The notes under the pieces: generated by a model
What the model saw: only the letters and a program-made list of their open reading frames with translations
Databases searched by the model: none
What the model was told of the DNA's origin: nothing
Source: Pirellulales bacterium
Lineage (GTDB): Bacteria; Planctomycetota; Planctomycetia; Pirellulales; Lacipirellulaceae
Direction: 5' to 3'
Assembly (NCBI GenBank): GCA_028279215.1
Contig: JANQOF010000020.1
Coordinates: 1-64,000, forward strand
Length of the DNA stretch: 64,000 bases
Part shown: piece by piece, positions 43,506-53,360 of the stretch
How positions within the stretch are numbered: the stretch's first letter is position 1
How the letters are laid out: each line of letters begins with the position of its first letter
Position numbers and translations under genes: made by a program

Positions 43506-44612
43506 TTAAAACGAGAGAACATTACCTCCTACGCCCGCGGTGATGCGAAACACGTTGCTTAGGGTATCGACCGTTGTGGTGAGCATCGTCGTCTCGACGC
43601 TTACCAAATCGCCGGGCGCCAGTCGCAAGTTCTCCTTGCCGTTGGTCTTTGCCTCGTTCATGCTCACTTGAATCACTTTGGGTTCCTGCCGCTCGTCGAG
43701 CCGCCGAATCACGTACACCTTGTCGGCTACCGGCGAGCTCTTTCCACCAGCGAGCGCAATGGCGTCGAGCACGTGAAGGTCTTGATCGTGCGGCATTTCG
43801 AATTGGTTGGGCTGTCGAACTAGCCCGGCCACGTGAATCACACGTTTTTCTTCTGGGTGCACCATCACCACGTCCTGATCGCCGATGTCGTACGTCTGAG
43901 GCGACGACTGATCGACCATCGCCAAGTCGATGCGTTGCGATCGGGCAGCCGCGGATTCAGCCGAGGCAGTGCTGTACGACGCGAGCTGAATGCTGGATGC
44001 ACCCGCCGATTGCTGCTGGGCAAGAATGTTCCGCGGTTGACGCAAGACTTCGACTTCGGTGCCTGCTTCTTCGGTAAAGCCACCTGCCGCGGCGATCGCA
44101 GCAATCAAGTTGCTGCTACTGCGTGGGATTTCGTGCGTACCCGGCTCAGCGACAGCACCCAGCACGGTGACGTGGTTGGTCGCCCGCTCGGCAACTTGAA
44201 CCGTGACTTGTGGATTGCGGTAGATGCCGCGTTCGATGGCTGCCGTGCGCACACGCTCGGCAGCCTGTTGTTCGTCGAGACCGGCGACGTCCACCAGTCC
44301 GACCAGCGGAACATTAATCGAGCCGTTGTCGGCCACGCGGGCCGGCTTGTCGGTGGCTTCGTCCTCTAAGCCGCTAAGCACGGTCACCTGCAGCAGGTCG
44401 CCGGCGGCTAACTTGCTGGTTCCACCAACCATTCCCGACAACCTTGCCAGCGACATGTTTGGCGCACCGCCAGTGGCCGGAGCGCGCAAATCGGTGGGCA
44501 TCGTCGCTGCGTGGTAATGCGCTGATTGGCAGCCAACACTCAACATCGCTAACGCGAGCGGTAACCACAGCTCGGCGTGGCGAAAGCTACATTGGGGGCG
44601 ATGTTCGCTCAT
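43506..44612 (-). CDS. Wza-like polysaccharide export lipoprotein
   Basis: 368 residues from ATG 44612. A lipobox is seen at LSVGCQ (Cys28), so it is probably an outer-membrane lipoprotein. The polysaccharide-biosynthesis/export domain covers about residues 60-160 (SKLAAGDLLQVTVLSGLEDE, SINVPLVGLVDVAGLDEQQAAERV, NPQVTVQVAERATNHVTVLGAV), followed by SLBB-type repeats (AEPGTHEIPRSSSNLIAAIAAAGG; AGLVRQPNQFEMPHDQDLHVLDAIALAGG). It would form the export channel for the polysaccharide. It is first in the operon, about 55 bp upstream of the tyrosine kinase. Confidence 0.93.
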   Translation of the reverse strand: MSEHRPQCSFRHAELWLPLALAMLSVGCQSAHYHAATMPTDLRAPATGGAPNMSLARLSGMVGGTSKLAAGDLLQVTVLSGLEDEATDKPARVADNGSINVPLVGLVDVAGLDEQQAAERVRTAAIERGIYRNPQVTVQVAERATNHVTVLGAVAEPGTHEIPRSSSNLIAAIAAAGGFTEEAGTEVEVLRQPRNILAQQQSAGASSIQLASYSTASAESAAARSQRIDLAMVDQSSPQTYDIGDQDVVMVHPEEKRVIHVAGLVRQPNQFEMPHDQDLHVLDAIALAGGKSSPVADKVYVIRRLDERQEPKVIQVSMNEAKTNGKENLRLAPGDLVSVETTMLTTTVDTLSNVFRITAGVGGNVLSF

Positions 44613-44840
44613 ATGCGGGGGCGGGAATTGGAATGCGATCGGCAGGAGGGTCCGGCGGGTGGGATAGGTACCTAATGAATGCGGGGTATGGCAAGACGAG
44701 TTGTGGTGCGATCCATCCGTTATGTCACGCGAACGCCCCGCAAGCAGTGCTAGCAATCGGGAGTGGAATTGACTCTACGGTGCACCATGGGCTAGCTTTC
44801 GCGCCACGTGCCGTCCCGCCTGCCTTTCCCGCCGCCTGTC

Positions 44841-47135
44841 ATGCGCCCGATTGCCTCCTGGCGACTGCTTCTGACGTTCGCTCTTGGCCTGCCGGCTATG
44901 GTTCCGGTGCAGGCCCAGGTAGCTGATCCGGTCGTCGCAACCGGTCCGCTGCTGGTGGCCGCCGACCCCGATGTGGCTCCGTCCGAGCCTTCACTCGCCG
45001 ATCAGCGCGAGCAACTTGCCAAGCGTTTGCGGTTGGCGCAGCGGAACTTGCCAGACGCCGACAGCGGTACCGACGGCCCCGAGCCAACGTCGCGCGAAGT
45101 CGAGTTGCTTCGGCAGAAGGACCTCGTCTTGCAGCAACGCGAGGCGGCCGAAGAGAGTCGTACTGAGCTTGAGCAAGAGCGCAACGACATCGCGGAACAG
45201 TTCGACGACTTGCGCGAGAGTGGTCCGTCGGAAGAGCGGCCCTACTCATTCCTCTTGCTGGATGGATTGAACGACGCGTTAGCAGCCGAAGAAGATCGAT
45301 TGGAGTCGCGCAAGGCTTCGGTTGGAGCCTCAACCGAAGCACTCGAACGAGCCCGAGAACTAGCCGACGAAGCGGCCAAAGCACGCCGCCGCGCCAAGGA
45401 ACGGGTGGCAACAAACCAAGACGCGGCGGTAGCCGGCAAGTTGGCGCTCGCGCTCAAGTATGCCCGGCTCGCAAGTGAACTCGCCGAAGCCACTGTCGAA
45501 CTGCGCGAAACAGAACTTAGCAACCGCCGTTACCAGGTGGAGACGAAGCAACTGGAGTGCCAGTTGCTGGAAGAAACGATCGCCCTCGTCGAACAGGACG
45601 TGACGTTTGCGCAAACCGACCTCGATAAACAGCTGGTCGAACTCGATACCCTCAAGGACGCCATCGACAAGGAACTTGAACGCAATCGGTTGGCCCGCGA
45701 GTACCTCGACCAGCAATGGAGCGCCGCGCGAGGGCGATTGGACGCAGCCAGCGATCCATCGGATGCACTTCGCGCAGAGGTCGAGGCCCGCGATCTGGCC
45801 AAAAGTTTGCGTGGCGAGCAAACGCAGACGCTAAACGACCAGCTGCAATGGTTGGGCCCGATGCGGCAGACTTGGTACTACCGCTTTCGTATCGCGCGGG
45901 GAGACTTCTCGACGTCTCAGTTGGACGACTGGAGCGACGCTGCCAACTCCCTGATCGACGAGCTGAGCTACGACCGGCGTCTGATCGATGCTCGTATCGA
46001 CGGTTTGCGTTCGAGTTTGGCGGCGGTCGACCGGCGATTGCAAAATCTGGAAGAAGACGATGATGAGACGCAAAGGTGGTTTAGCGATCAGCAGAAGACA
46101 CTGCGAGCGGCGATCGAATACTACAACGACTCCTACATTCGACTCGAGGCGGCAACGCGGCTGCACGAGCGGCTCGTTGGTGAAATCGAGCGGCGGACTT
46201 CCCGATTCTCGCTGGGCGAGTGGATCGCGGTCTATTGGCAAAGACTGAAGGATGTTTGGGGATACGAGCTGTTTACGAGCCGTGACCAGAACCCGATTAC
46301 CGTCGGCAAGGTGGTTCTCGGAGCATTGTTGTTACTCTTAGGTTTTGCGATTTCGAAGCGGGTGAGCCGATTTGTTGGTCGCCGCGTGTTGCCCCGCTTT
46401 GGCGTTCAAGAAGGGGCCGCCCACGCGCTCGGCTCGCTCACTTTCTATGCGCTTGCGACCTGCGCTGCGCTCACCGCGCTATGGCTGGTGAACGTGCCGC
46501 TTACCGTGTTCACGTTCTTCGGTGGTGCGGTCGCGATCGGCGTCGGTTTTGGCAGTCAACGACCCATCAACAACTTTCTCAGCGGCTTGATCTTGCTCAC
46601 CGAACGCCCTGTTCGCGTGGGCGACATGATTCAGTTGGGCGACGTCTTTGGCATCATCGAAACGATTGGCACTCGAAGCACGCGCGTGCGGACTGAGACC
46701 AACCTCGAGATCATCGTGCCCAACAGCGCGCTATTGGAGAACAACGTATCGAACTGGACGCTATCTGACCCCACGATTCGAACACAGGTAGACGTTGGCG
46801 TTGTTTATGGTTCGCCGACCGATAAGGTGGTGGAGATCTTACAGTCGGTCGCCGAGCAACACCTGCGGGTTCTTGATGCTCCGGAGGCGTTCGTTTGGTT
46901 CACCGGTTTTGGCGACAACTCACTACTGTTCGAGCTTCACTTCTACATTGTGTTTCGCAATCAGACAGAGCAACAGAAGATTGAGAGCGAGCTACGCCTG
47001 GAAATCGATCGCCGATTCCGCGAGGCGGGCATCGTCGTGGCTTATCCACAGCGCGACGTGCACCTGGATACAGCCAAGCCGCTGGAAATTCGCGTTGCCC
47101 GGCGGTCACTCGAAGAGCGCCGCAAGAGCGCCTGA
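44841..47135 (+). CDS. MscS-family mechanosensitive channel with long coiled-coil periplasmic domain
   Basis: 764 residues from ATG 44841 (an in-frame ATG at 44808 is less suitable). A signal peptide (FALGLPAMVPVQAQ) precedes roughly 440 residues of helical coiled-coil domain (LLRQKDLVLQQREAAEESR, ERARELADEAAKARRRAKERV). Transmembrane segments occur between about 490 and 590 (VVLGALLLLLGFAISKRV, SLTFYALATCAALTALWLVNV, VFTFFGGAVAIGVGFGSQ). The MscS core has GFGSQRPINNFLSGLILL, then RVGDMIQLGDVFGIIETIGTRSTRVRT. This is the MscK/MscM-like layout, relieving turgor. It is divergently placed from the EPS operon and shares a 230-bp promoter region with it. Confidence 0.93.
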   Translation: MRPIASWRLLLTFALGLPAMVPVQAQVADPVVATGPLLVAADPDVAPSEPSLADQREQLAKRLRLAQRNLPDADSGTDGPEPTSREVELLRQKDLVLQQREAAEESRTELEQERNDIAEQFDDLRESGPSEERPYSFLLLDGLNDALAAEEDRLESRKASVGASTEALERARELADEAAKARRRAKERVATNQDAAVAGKLALALKYARLASELAEATVELRETELSNRRYQVETKQLECQLLEETIALVEQDVTFAQTDLDKQLVELDTLKDAIDKELERNRLAREYLDQQWSAARGRLDAASDPSDALRAEVEARDLAKSLRGEQTQTLNDQLQWLGPMRQTWYYRFRIARGDFSTSQLDDWSDAANSLIDELSYDRRLIDARIDGLRSSLAAVDRRLQNLEEDDDETQRWFSDQQKTLRAAIEYYNDSYIRLEAATRLHERLVGEIERRTSRFSLGEWIAVYWQRLKDVWGYELFTSRDQNPITVGKVVLGALLLLLGFAISKRVSRFVGRRVLPRFGVQEGAAHALGSLTFYALATCAALTALWLVNVPLTVFTFFGGAVAIGVGFGSQRPINNFLSGLILLTERPVRVGDMIQLGDVFGIIETIGTRSTRVRTETNLEIIVPNSALLENNVSNWTLSDPTIRTQVDVGVVYGSPTDKVVEILQSVAEQHLRVLDAPEAFVWFTGFGDNSLLFELHFYIVFRNQTEQQKIESELRLEIDRRFREAGIVVAYPQRDVHLDTAKPLEIRVARRSLEERRKSA

Positions 47136-47139
47136 CTTG

Positions 47140-47625
47140 TCATGCCAACTCGGCGCAGGCGACTGGGTAGTTGCCATAGAATCGGCGTATGAAGTTGCGG
47201 TGCCAACGCTGTGGTTTGTGCGGCTCCCAACCCCATCGCTCCATCAGTCGATCGGAGAGACGAATGTTGGCCGCGTCGCAAACGATCGCGTCGGTGTGTT
47301 TGATGGCGGCCACCACGTCGAGCGCGGCCAGCGCGGCGCGAAACGTGGCATAGCTGGTCCGCTCTGTCGAGACGATGTACTTGAGCGCCAGAAAGTTGGG
47401 TATACCCAGCGGCTGGTTGTAGTAGAGCCGGCAGCGGTCGACCGGCCCCCGAGCATGAAACTTCAGCCGCACGGGCCATACCTCGGGCCAGGAAATCATC
47501 TTTGGCAGCGGGCGTAACTCGATGCCGTGCAGCCGCCCGGCAGAGGCTTCGATCACGCCATACCGTCCGCGCGCCAACAGATCGCGGCCTTCGGACAAAT
47601 CGTAGACGGTGGTCCACAGCGGCAT
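47140..47625 (-). CDS. Hypothetical conserved protein (unknown)
   Basis: 161 residues from ATG 47625. There is no signal peptide. The N-terminal third has PLWTTVYDLSEGRDLLARG, the middle CRLYYNQPLGIPNFLALKYIV and the end AANIRLSDRLMERWGWEPHKPQRWHRNFIRRFYG. The last segment resembles the RxxDRLMxRxGWE ending of some acetyltransferase-fold proteins, but the family cannot be assigned from the sequence. The stop lies 4 bp from the stop of the converging MscS gene. It follows the prepilin peptidase by about 65 bp in the same direction. Confidence 0.6.
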   Translation of the reverse strand: MPLWTTVYDLSEGRDLLARGRYGVIEASAGRLHGIELRPLPKMISWPEVWPVRLKFHARGPVDRCRLYYNQPLGIPNFLALKYIVSTERTSYATFRAALAALDVVAAIKHTDAIVCDAANIRLSDRLMERWGWEPHKPQRWHRNFIRRFYGNYPVACAELA

Positions 47626-47690
47626 GGTGAGTTGAGCCTTGGGTCATGGATTCGTTGGCCACGCGCGGCGGCCATATCCAAAAACCTAGG

Positions 47691-49025
47691 TCACTCCGCC
47701 TCGGGTAGCGGCCAAATAAGGTCCTTCAGCACCCGCCAAACCGTCAGAATTGCGCCAATGAGAACCATGCAAATCAACAACACCGCGGGCACCAGCCACG
47801 GCAATTGGAACAGCGGCTCGACCTTCAGCCACACCATGTCCCAGCGTGCAATCACGAAAAGGGTTGCCGCACACAGAAACGGTCCGTACGGCAGCACGTT
47901 TTCGCGGCGCGCAATCAGTTGAATGAGCCCGTACACCAGCGCCGCGAATGGCGCGAGGAAAAACACGATCACTCCGGCTTGCCATCCGATGAACGTGCCG
48001 ACCATCATCATCAACAGCACGTCGCCGAAGCCCATCGCCTCCTTGCCTAGAGCCGCACCAGCAAAGATGCGAACCAGCCACACTATGCCACCGCTACCCA
48101 CCAAACCCACCAGCCCCGTAAGCAGTCCCACCCAAGCCGGGCCACCCCACCACCAAACGCCCAATACGGCAAGTGTACCGATCGCAGTTACTTCGCGAAG
48201 CGGGGTACTCCACCAATCGCGTGCGATGCGCGCCAAGAAGTACCGCACAGCACGGCCCATGCCCCGCCGAGTGATCCATCGCCTTCGTACAAACGCGAAA
48301 CACCATAGCCAATAACACGCCAATCCGATCGCGAGCGACTCAAGATTTGGCGCAGCGACCAGCGCGGCGGGCCAATCGCTCGATGCCGCCAAGTGCACGG
48401 GTTCGAGATAGAACTGCGTTGCGTTTCCGGCCCGATCAATAAGGTGCACGCCGACCTGCGGAGCAATTGCAGGCATTGTGATTTGCGGCAGTAGTGCGAG
48501 TGGAAAGAACGTGACAAAGATCAATCCGATCAAGGTTCCCGGTACCGTGACGATGTCGGGAATGATTTGATCGTCGGCGTCGATGAACGTGGCGATCAAC
48601 ATGAACCACGCCAAGATTGCGTGGGCCAGAAACTGCAGGTGAGCCGGACCAACGAGTACCGTCGTGTTCACGCCGCCCGGCACCACCGCCAACTGTTCCG
48701 CGATCAAACCAAGGGCAACGGTTTCCCACCAGTAGAGCCACGCCATGCCGAGCGCGAACAAAAGCTCAACAAGCAGCGGGCGTACCCAATGGGCTGTGCC
48801 GTGCACTTTCGATTCGCGTCGCAGACGCAACCAGCCCAAGATTGGCAAGTAGTCGGGCCAAGTTCTTCGGGCGACATCGTCGTGGCGTCGCTGCCATGGA
48901 GAACGCAACCGCAGGTGCCAGGCGAACTGATAGATTGTCGCGTTGGCGAGAGACGCCGCGCACGCGGCGACGAGAAACACTATGCCAAGCCGCGCTACGA
49001 GGGGGATAGCAAGCAGTAGCTGCAT
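47691..49025 (-). CDS. Prepilin peptidase (type IV leader peptidase, A24), enlarged
   Basis: 444 residues, start ATG 49025, longer than the usual 250-290. Many hydrophobic segments are present. The two catalytic aspartates of the A24 family are visible in ATFIDADDQIIPD (first half, IDADDQ) and GFGDVLLMMMVG (second half). A hydrophilic, Arg-rich part with SPWQRRHDDVARRTWPDYLPILGWLRLRRE lies before the first catalytic Asp, and the CxxC metal site of PilD is absent. The central insertion between the two Asp motifs is longer than usual (about 150 residues). It should process type IV pilin-like or type II secretion pseudopilin leader peptides, for which no substrate gene is in the window. Confidence 0.9.
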   Translation of the reverse strand: MQLLLAIPLVARLGIVFLVAACAASLANATIYQFAWHLRLRSPWQRRHDDVARRTWPDYLPILGWLRLRRESKVHGTAHWVRPLLVELLFALGMAWLYWWETVALGLIAEQLAVVPGGVNTTVLVGPAHLQFLAHAILAWFMLIATFIDADDQIIPDIVTVPGTLIGLIFVTFFPLALLPQITMPAIAPQVGVHLIDRAGNATQFYLEPVHLAASSDWPAALVAAPNLESLAIGLACYWLWCFAFVRRRWITRRGMGRAVRYFLARIARDWWSTPLREVTAIGTLAVLGVWWWGGPAWVGLLTGLVGLVGSGGIVWLVRIFAGAALGKEAMGFGDVLLMMMVGTFIGWQAGVIVFFLAPFAALVYGLIQLIARRENVLPYGPFLCAATLFVIARWDMVWLKVEPLFQLPWLVPAVLLICMVLIGAILTVWRVLKDLIWPLPEAE

Positions 49026-49037
49026 GGCGTTGGGGTG

Positions 49038-49565
49038 TTACGGACTGACAAGCTGGCGGTAGATCTCCTGGGCAACCGCCTGGGGTGTGCGACTTTCGGT
49101 ATCGACTTCAATCGTAGCACACTGTCTGTAAATCGGCGTTCGCTCAGCCAACACTTGCTCGATTTCGTTCAAAAGTCCCTTGCCGGTCAGGCTCGGCCGC
49201 TGACTTGCCGAAACCTTGTCGGTAGCCAATCTCTCGGCGATCACCGCTGCCGAAGCGGTAAGCCACGCCACATGGTTGCCGGCAAGCGACTGGCGATTGG
49301 CCTCGCGGAGCACCGCGCCGCCGCCAAGCGACACAACTCGCCCCTGCAAGTCAACCAAGTCCGACACAACGCCCTGTTCTAAATCACGGAATGCCGACTC
49401 TCCCTCTTCCGCAAAGATCTCAGCGATCGTTCGGTAACCGCGCTGTTCGACGAGTGCATCCGAATCGACCCATGCGCAGTTGGCCAAGTCGGCAAGGTGA
49501 CGGGCGACGGTCGTCTTACCCGTCCCACGATAGCCAATTAAGAAGATACTGCTGTCGAGCGCCAT
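49038..49565 (-). CDS. aroK: Shikimate kinase
   Basis: 175 residues, ATG 49565. It phosphorylates shikimate in the aromatic amino-acid pathway. The P-loop is GYRGTGKTTV (residues 11-20), the shikimate-binding site has DSDALVEQRGYRTIAEIF and EGESAFRDLE, and VVSLGGGAVLRE is the Walker B region. It overlaps nothing and is 12 bp upstream of the prepilin peptidase, hence likely cotranscribed. The bifunctional AroDE gene lies about 200 bp upstream on the same strand. Confidence 0.95.
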   Translation of the reverse strand: MALDSSIFLIGYRGTGKTTVARHLADLANCAWVDSDALVEQRGYRTIAEIFAEEGESAFRDLEQGVVSDLVDLQGRVVSLGGGAVLREANRQSLAGNHVAWLTASAAVIAERLATDKVSASQRPSLTGKGLLNEIEQVLAERTPIYRQCATIEVDTESRTPQAVAQEIYRQLVSP

Positions 49566-49772
49566 GCGTTCATCCTACCACAGCGATTCGCCTTCGGGCT
49601 GCCTGACTTATTCCCTAATGACTTGTCAAAGCTGCATGATACGGCGGAGTGATGTGAGCTGCAGGCGCTACCCTCGGTTCTTTCAATGATATCCGATTAG
49701 CGCGTTCGGCTCACACTGTAATTCAACTCTAGCACAGCACGAGTTCCTCGCCCGTCGACGCTATCCCCTTTT

Positions 49773-51248
49773 TCAATACTTCACCGGGCCAGTCACTCTT
49801 TTGAGCGTGTCGCGCATCACGTCGAGCGGCGGCTCTATACCAGTAAAGAGATGGAATTGCATGCCCGCTTGTTTCACGAACATCTCGACACCGGTGACGG
49901 TCCGACAGCCGTGAGATCGCGCCTCTTTGATCAGCAGCGTCGACTCAGGGTTGTACACGGTGTCGAACACTACCATCGAGGGTTTCAAGTACGACTTGTT
50001 GAAGGGGGTTTCGTCGACGTTGGGATGCATCCCGATAGGCGTTCCGTTGATGAGGACATCGGCGGGTACCGTATGCCGGGCGTTCCATTCGACCGCCTTG
50101 GCGTCGAATTCCTTGGCCAGCTTATCGGCACGGTCGCGAGTGCGACTGGCAATGATTGTCCGCGCGCCGCGCTGCTTCAGTCCAAACATGATGGCTCGAG
50201 AAACGCCTCCGGCCCCCAGCAACAATACCCGCTTGTCGGCCAGCGGCGTTTGGCCGTCCATCGCTTCTTCCAGCGAACTCATCGCCGCTTCGCAGTCGGT
50301 ATTGCACCCCAGCACCTCGCCATCGCGAAATACCATGGTGTTGGCGGCTTTGATGCCTTTGACGTCGCGGGTGACCTTGGTGACGTAGTTGGCCACCGCT
50401 TCCTTGTGCGGGATTGTGACACTCAGCCCATGGATGCCGTGGCGGGGAACGTCTTCGATGAATTGGCCCAGCGAGTCGACCGGAACGCGAAACGGCACAT
50501 ATACCGCGTTGAGTCCACAGGCGGCCAAGGCTGCGTTGTGGATGTGCGGGCTCAAGCTGTGGGCGATCGGATCGGCGATCACGCCGTAGACTTGTGTATC
50601 GGCGTCGATCGAGTCGTACCGATAGATTTCCGTCATCTGGTCGAACGCAAGTTGCCCCGGGGCAAGCGCACGCTCGTGATGAAACGTGGCGTAGGTAAAC
50701 GGCGCTCCGTAGCGGGCCATTAGAATCCGCGAGGGCGTACCAATGTCGCCCATGCACATGCCGACCGTGGGCAACTCGGCCCGCTTCACCATCTCGAGCA
50801 TCCGCACATTGTCGTGCGGGTTCTGTCCCATGGTCGTGATCTTCACCACGTCGGCATCCAGCGCGGCTAGCCGTGTGTAGATCTCTTCCAAATCGTCTGG
50901 CGTATGCCGGAAGTTGTGGTAGCTGATGATTCGTTTGGTCTTGCCATACCGCGGGATGTCGCCCGCAATGTCGTCTTCGAGATCGACGTATTCGGTCTGA
51001 AGGGCGATCGCCTCGCGTAGAATCCTCTGCCGCTGTTCTTCGCTGCCACTGAACTTCCCACCGTCTTGCTCGCGACGGCAGGTGATGACGACCGGGCAGG
51101 GCCGGTCGTTCAGCAGCCGCTGCAGGTTCAGCCTGCTAGCCACATAGTCGAGCCGCAGTTCGACAAGTTGAGCGCCGCGTTTCACCAGTTCGTGGTACTC
51201 TGCAAGCAAATGCTTGTGACGGCTGCGGCCAATCGAGACGCAAATCAT
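49773..51248 (-). CDS. Bifunctional 3-dehydroquinate dehydratase / shikimate dehydrogenase
   Basis: 491 residues from ATG 51248. Residues 1-215 are a type I dehydroquinase (VELRLDYV; Schiff-base Lys136 in VVKITTMG; His111 in ISYHNF; GDIGTPSRI). Residues 218-491 are a shikimate dehydrogenase (YGVIADPIAHSLSPHIHNAA; SVTIPHKEAV with catalytic Lys; NTMVFRDGEVLGCNTDCEAAM; GAGGVSRAI; INGTPIGMHPN). The aroD-aroE fusion is known from plants, Chlamydiae and planctomycetes. It carries out two consecutive steps, dehydroquinate to shikimate. The enzyme shikimate kinase is encoded just downstream. Confidence 0.96.
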   Translation of the reverse strand: MICVSIGRSRHKHLLAEYHELVKRGAQLVELRLDYVASRLNLQRLLNDRPCPVVITCRREQDGGKFSGSEEQRQRILREAIALQTEYVDLEDDIAGDIPRYGKTKRIISYHNFRHTPDDLEEIYTRLAALDADVVKITTMGQNPHDNVRMLEMVKRAELPTVGMCMGDIGTPSRILMARYGAPFTYATFHHERALAPGQLAFDQMTEIYRYDSIDADTQVYGVIADPIAHSLSPHIHNAALAACGLNAVYVPFRVPVDSLGQFIEDVPRHGIHGLSVTIPHKEAVANYVTKVTRDVKGIKAANTMVFRDGEVLGCNTDCEAAMSSLEEAMDGQTPLADKRVLLLGAGGVSRAIMFGLKQRGARTIIASRTRDRADKLAKEFDAKAVEWNARHTVPADVLINGTPIGMHPNVDETPFNKSYLKPSMVVFDTVYNPESTLLIKEARSHGCRTVTGVEMFVKQAGMQFHLFTGIEPPLDVMRDTLKRVTGPVKY

Positions 51249-51373
51249 GCTGTAGAAGGATTCAAGGGTGAGGGGGCAGGGACTTGCGAACAGACCGACT
51301 TCGAATGTAGTAGTCTCAGTTTGATCCAATTCAGTGGGCGCTGCAATTCCCTATTTGCTTCGCGTGTGGGCCC

Positions 51374-53245
51374 CTAGATCCTCTTAAACTGCTTGTCCAA
51401 GTCGTCGCAGCTAAACACGAGTGCGGTGGGGCGGCCGTGCGGGCAATGATGGTGGTTTTCGGTGAGGTGTCGGTGGTCGAGCAAGGCCTCGATTTCCTCG
51501 GGCGTGAGCCGGTCGCCATATTTTACCGCGGCCTTGCAGGCGACGGTATGGAGCAACTCATCGAACAGGTCGCTCGCCTCGGGCAGCCGATCGGTCGACA
51601 CCAAACGCTCGACGATTTCGCCCAGAACTTCACGCGGCGGCAGATTGGCGAGCATGGCGGGGTAGCTCGACACAAGGACTGTATCGCCGCCAAAAGGTTC
51701 GATTGATACGCCCAGCTTCTTCAATAGCCCTTGTTGCTCAAGCACCACCGCCGCCTCGTCCGACGTCAGGTCCACGGGCTCGGGCACCAACAACGACTGC
51801 GTCTCGAGTCCCTCGGCAGCCACCTTCGCGCGAATCTGCTCGTACAGAATGCGCTCGTGTAGCGCATGCTGGTCGATGATCTCCATGCCGTGGTCGGTTT
51901 CTACGATCAAATAACGATCGTGAACCTGAATTGCTTTCGATGTTGCCGGAGATAGTGGCACATCGGCGACATTCACTTCCACCGCCGGTGCAGGATCGTT
52001 GGGTTGCTGCTCAGTCGGTGGCTGTGACGCGAGCGGCGCGCCTGTGTTGGGGAACGGTTTGAACGGTGCAGGCACTCGGTGCATGACCAGCGGTTCGCCT
52101 ACGGGTCGGCTTGATGACTGCGGCGCGGAGGCAGAGTCGAGCCGTCGTTGGGTCAGCTCCTGTTTGGCCCACTCAACGAGTTGGCTGGGGCCACCTGCCG
52201 CGACATCATCTTCGCGCGTTGGCGAAACCCCCTGCCCTGCCGGGCCTGCTCGGAGGTCGGTCGACAAGAACTTGCTGCGAAGGGCGCCTAATAGCTGACT
52301 GTACAACCTGCCGCCATCCTGAAATCGCACCTCCAGCTTGGTGGGATGCACGTTCACGTCAGCCAGATTCGCGGGCATGTCGAAACGCAGGAAACAAATG
52401 GGATAGCGTCCCGTGAGCAACAACCCACGATACGCTTCGCCAAGTGCGTGTTGCAGCGCGCGGTCGCGAATGTTGCGACCGTTGAGGAACAGATACTGCA
52501 GCCGATTGTTCGCCCTACTGTACTGCGGGTTGGCGGCGTAGCCGGTAAGCGCGATAGGCGGGTCGACGCTTTCGACCTCGATCAGCCCGTCGGCCAGTTC
52601 GTTGCCGAATACCTGGGAGATACGAGTCCGCCAGTCGTCGGTGGGCGGCAAGTCGTGCACTTCGCGGGTGCCGTGCTCCAATCGGCAGTGGACTCGCGGG
52701 TGCGCAAGGGCAATGCGGACGAACGCTTCGGTTGCGTGGCCAATTTCGGTCTGCGGCGTCCGCAGAAAACGTTGGCGCACGGGCGTGTTGAAGAAAAGGT
52801 CGCGGACTTCGATCGTAGTGCCCACCGGGCATCCCGATGGCTCGACCGTTTCGGCCTGGCCGCCGTTGATCCGCAGCTCCGCACCACTGTCGCTTTCCGC
52901 GGTGCGGGTGCGCAGCAGGGTGCGGCTGACCTCAGTAATTGACGCCAGCGCCTCGCCCCGAAAGCCCATCGTGGCGACTTCGAATAGGTCGTCGGCGGAG
53001 CTGATCTTGCTCGTCGCGTGATTCGCCACGGCTAATGGCAACTCGTCGGCGGCGATTCCACAGCCGTTGTCGACCACGCGAATCAGTTCCCGCCCACCCT
53101 GCTCGAGCCGCACGTCGACACGCGTCGCGCCGGCATCGATCGAGTTCTCGAGTAGCTCCTTCACGACACTCGCGGGCCGCTCGATCACTTCGCCCGCCGC
53201 GATTTTGTTCACAACCGAAGCAGAGAGTTGGCGAATGGTGGGCAT
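51374..53245 (-). CDS. mutL: DNA mismatch repair protein MutL
   Basis: 623 residues from ATG 53245. The N-terminal GHKL ATPase has IAAGEVIERPASVVKELLEN (from about residue 15), DNGCGIA (59-65) and GFRGEAL (94-100). The C-terminal dimerisation domain has the endonuclease motif DQHALHERILYE (458-469), matching DQHA-x2-E-x4-E, together with an ACKAAVKYGD segment and CPHGRP near the end. Hence it is the nicking type of MutL, found in bacteria without MutH. No mutS is in the window. It lies 115 bp downstream of the NtrC-type regulator gene, on the same strand. Confidence 0.96.
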   Translation of the reverse strand: MPTIRQLSASVVNKIAAGEVIERPASVVKELLENSIDAGATRVDVRLEQGGRELIRVVDNGCGIAADELPLAVANHATSKISSADDLFEVATMGFRGEALASITEVSRTLLRTRTAESDSGAELRINGGQAETVEPSGCPVGTTIEVRDLFFNTPVRQRFLRTPQTEIGHATEAFVRIALAHPRVHCRLEHGTREVHDLPPTDDWRTRISQVFGNELADGLIEVESVDPPIALTGYAANPQYSRANNRLQYLFLNGRNIRDRALQHALGEAYRGLLLTGRYPICFLRFDMPANLADVNVHPTKLEVRFQDGGRLYSQLLGALRSKFLSTDLRAGPAGQGVSPTREDDVAAGGPSQLVEWAKQELTQRRLDSASAPQSSSRPVGEPLVMHRVPAPFKPFPNTGAPLASQPPTEQQPNDPAPAVEVNVADVPLSPATSKAIQVHDRYLIVETDHGMEIIDQHALHERILYEQIRAKVAAEGLETQSLLVPEPVDLTSDEAAVVLEQQGLLKKLGVSIEPFGGDTVLVSSYPAMLANLPPREVLGEIVERLVSTDRLPEASDLFDELLHTVACKAAVKYGDRLTPEEIEALLDHRHLTENHHHCPHGRPTALVFSCDDLDKQFKRI

Positions 53246-53360
53246 CGTGTGGGTCGTCCGTGGTCAGTTGTTTGTAGTCCGTTGCGAGTTGCGCGATGAT
53301 TCAACTGTTGGTGCGTTACACTACCATTTTCCTGCCCCCCGGCCCCTGAATCCTCACCCC

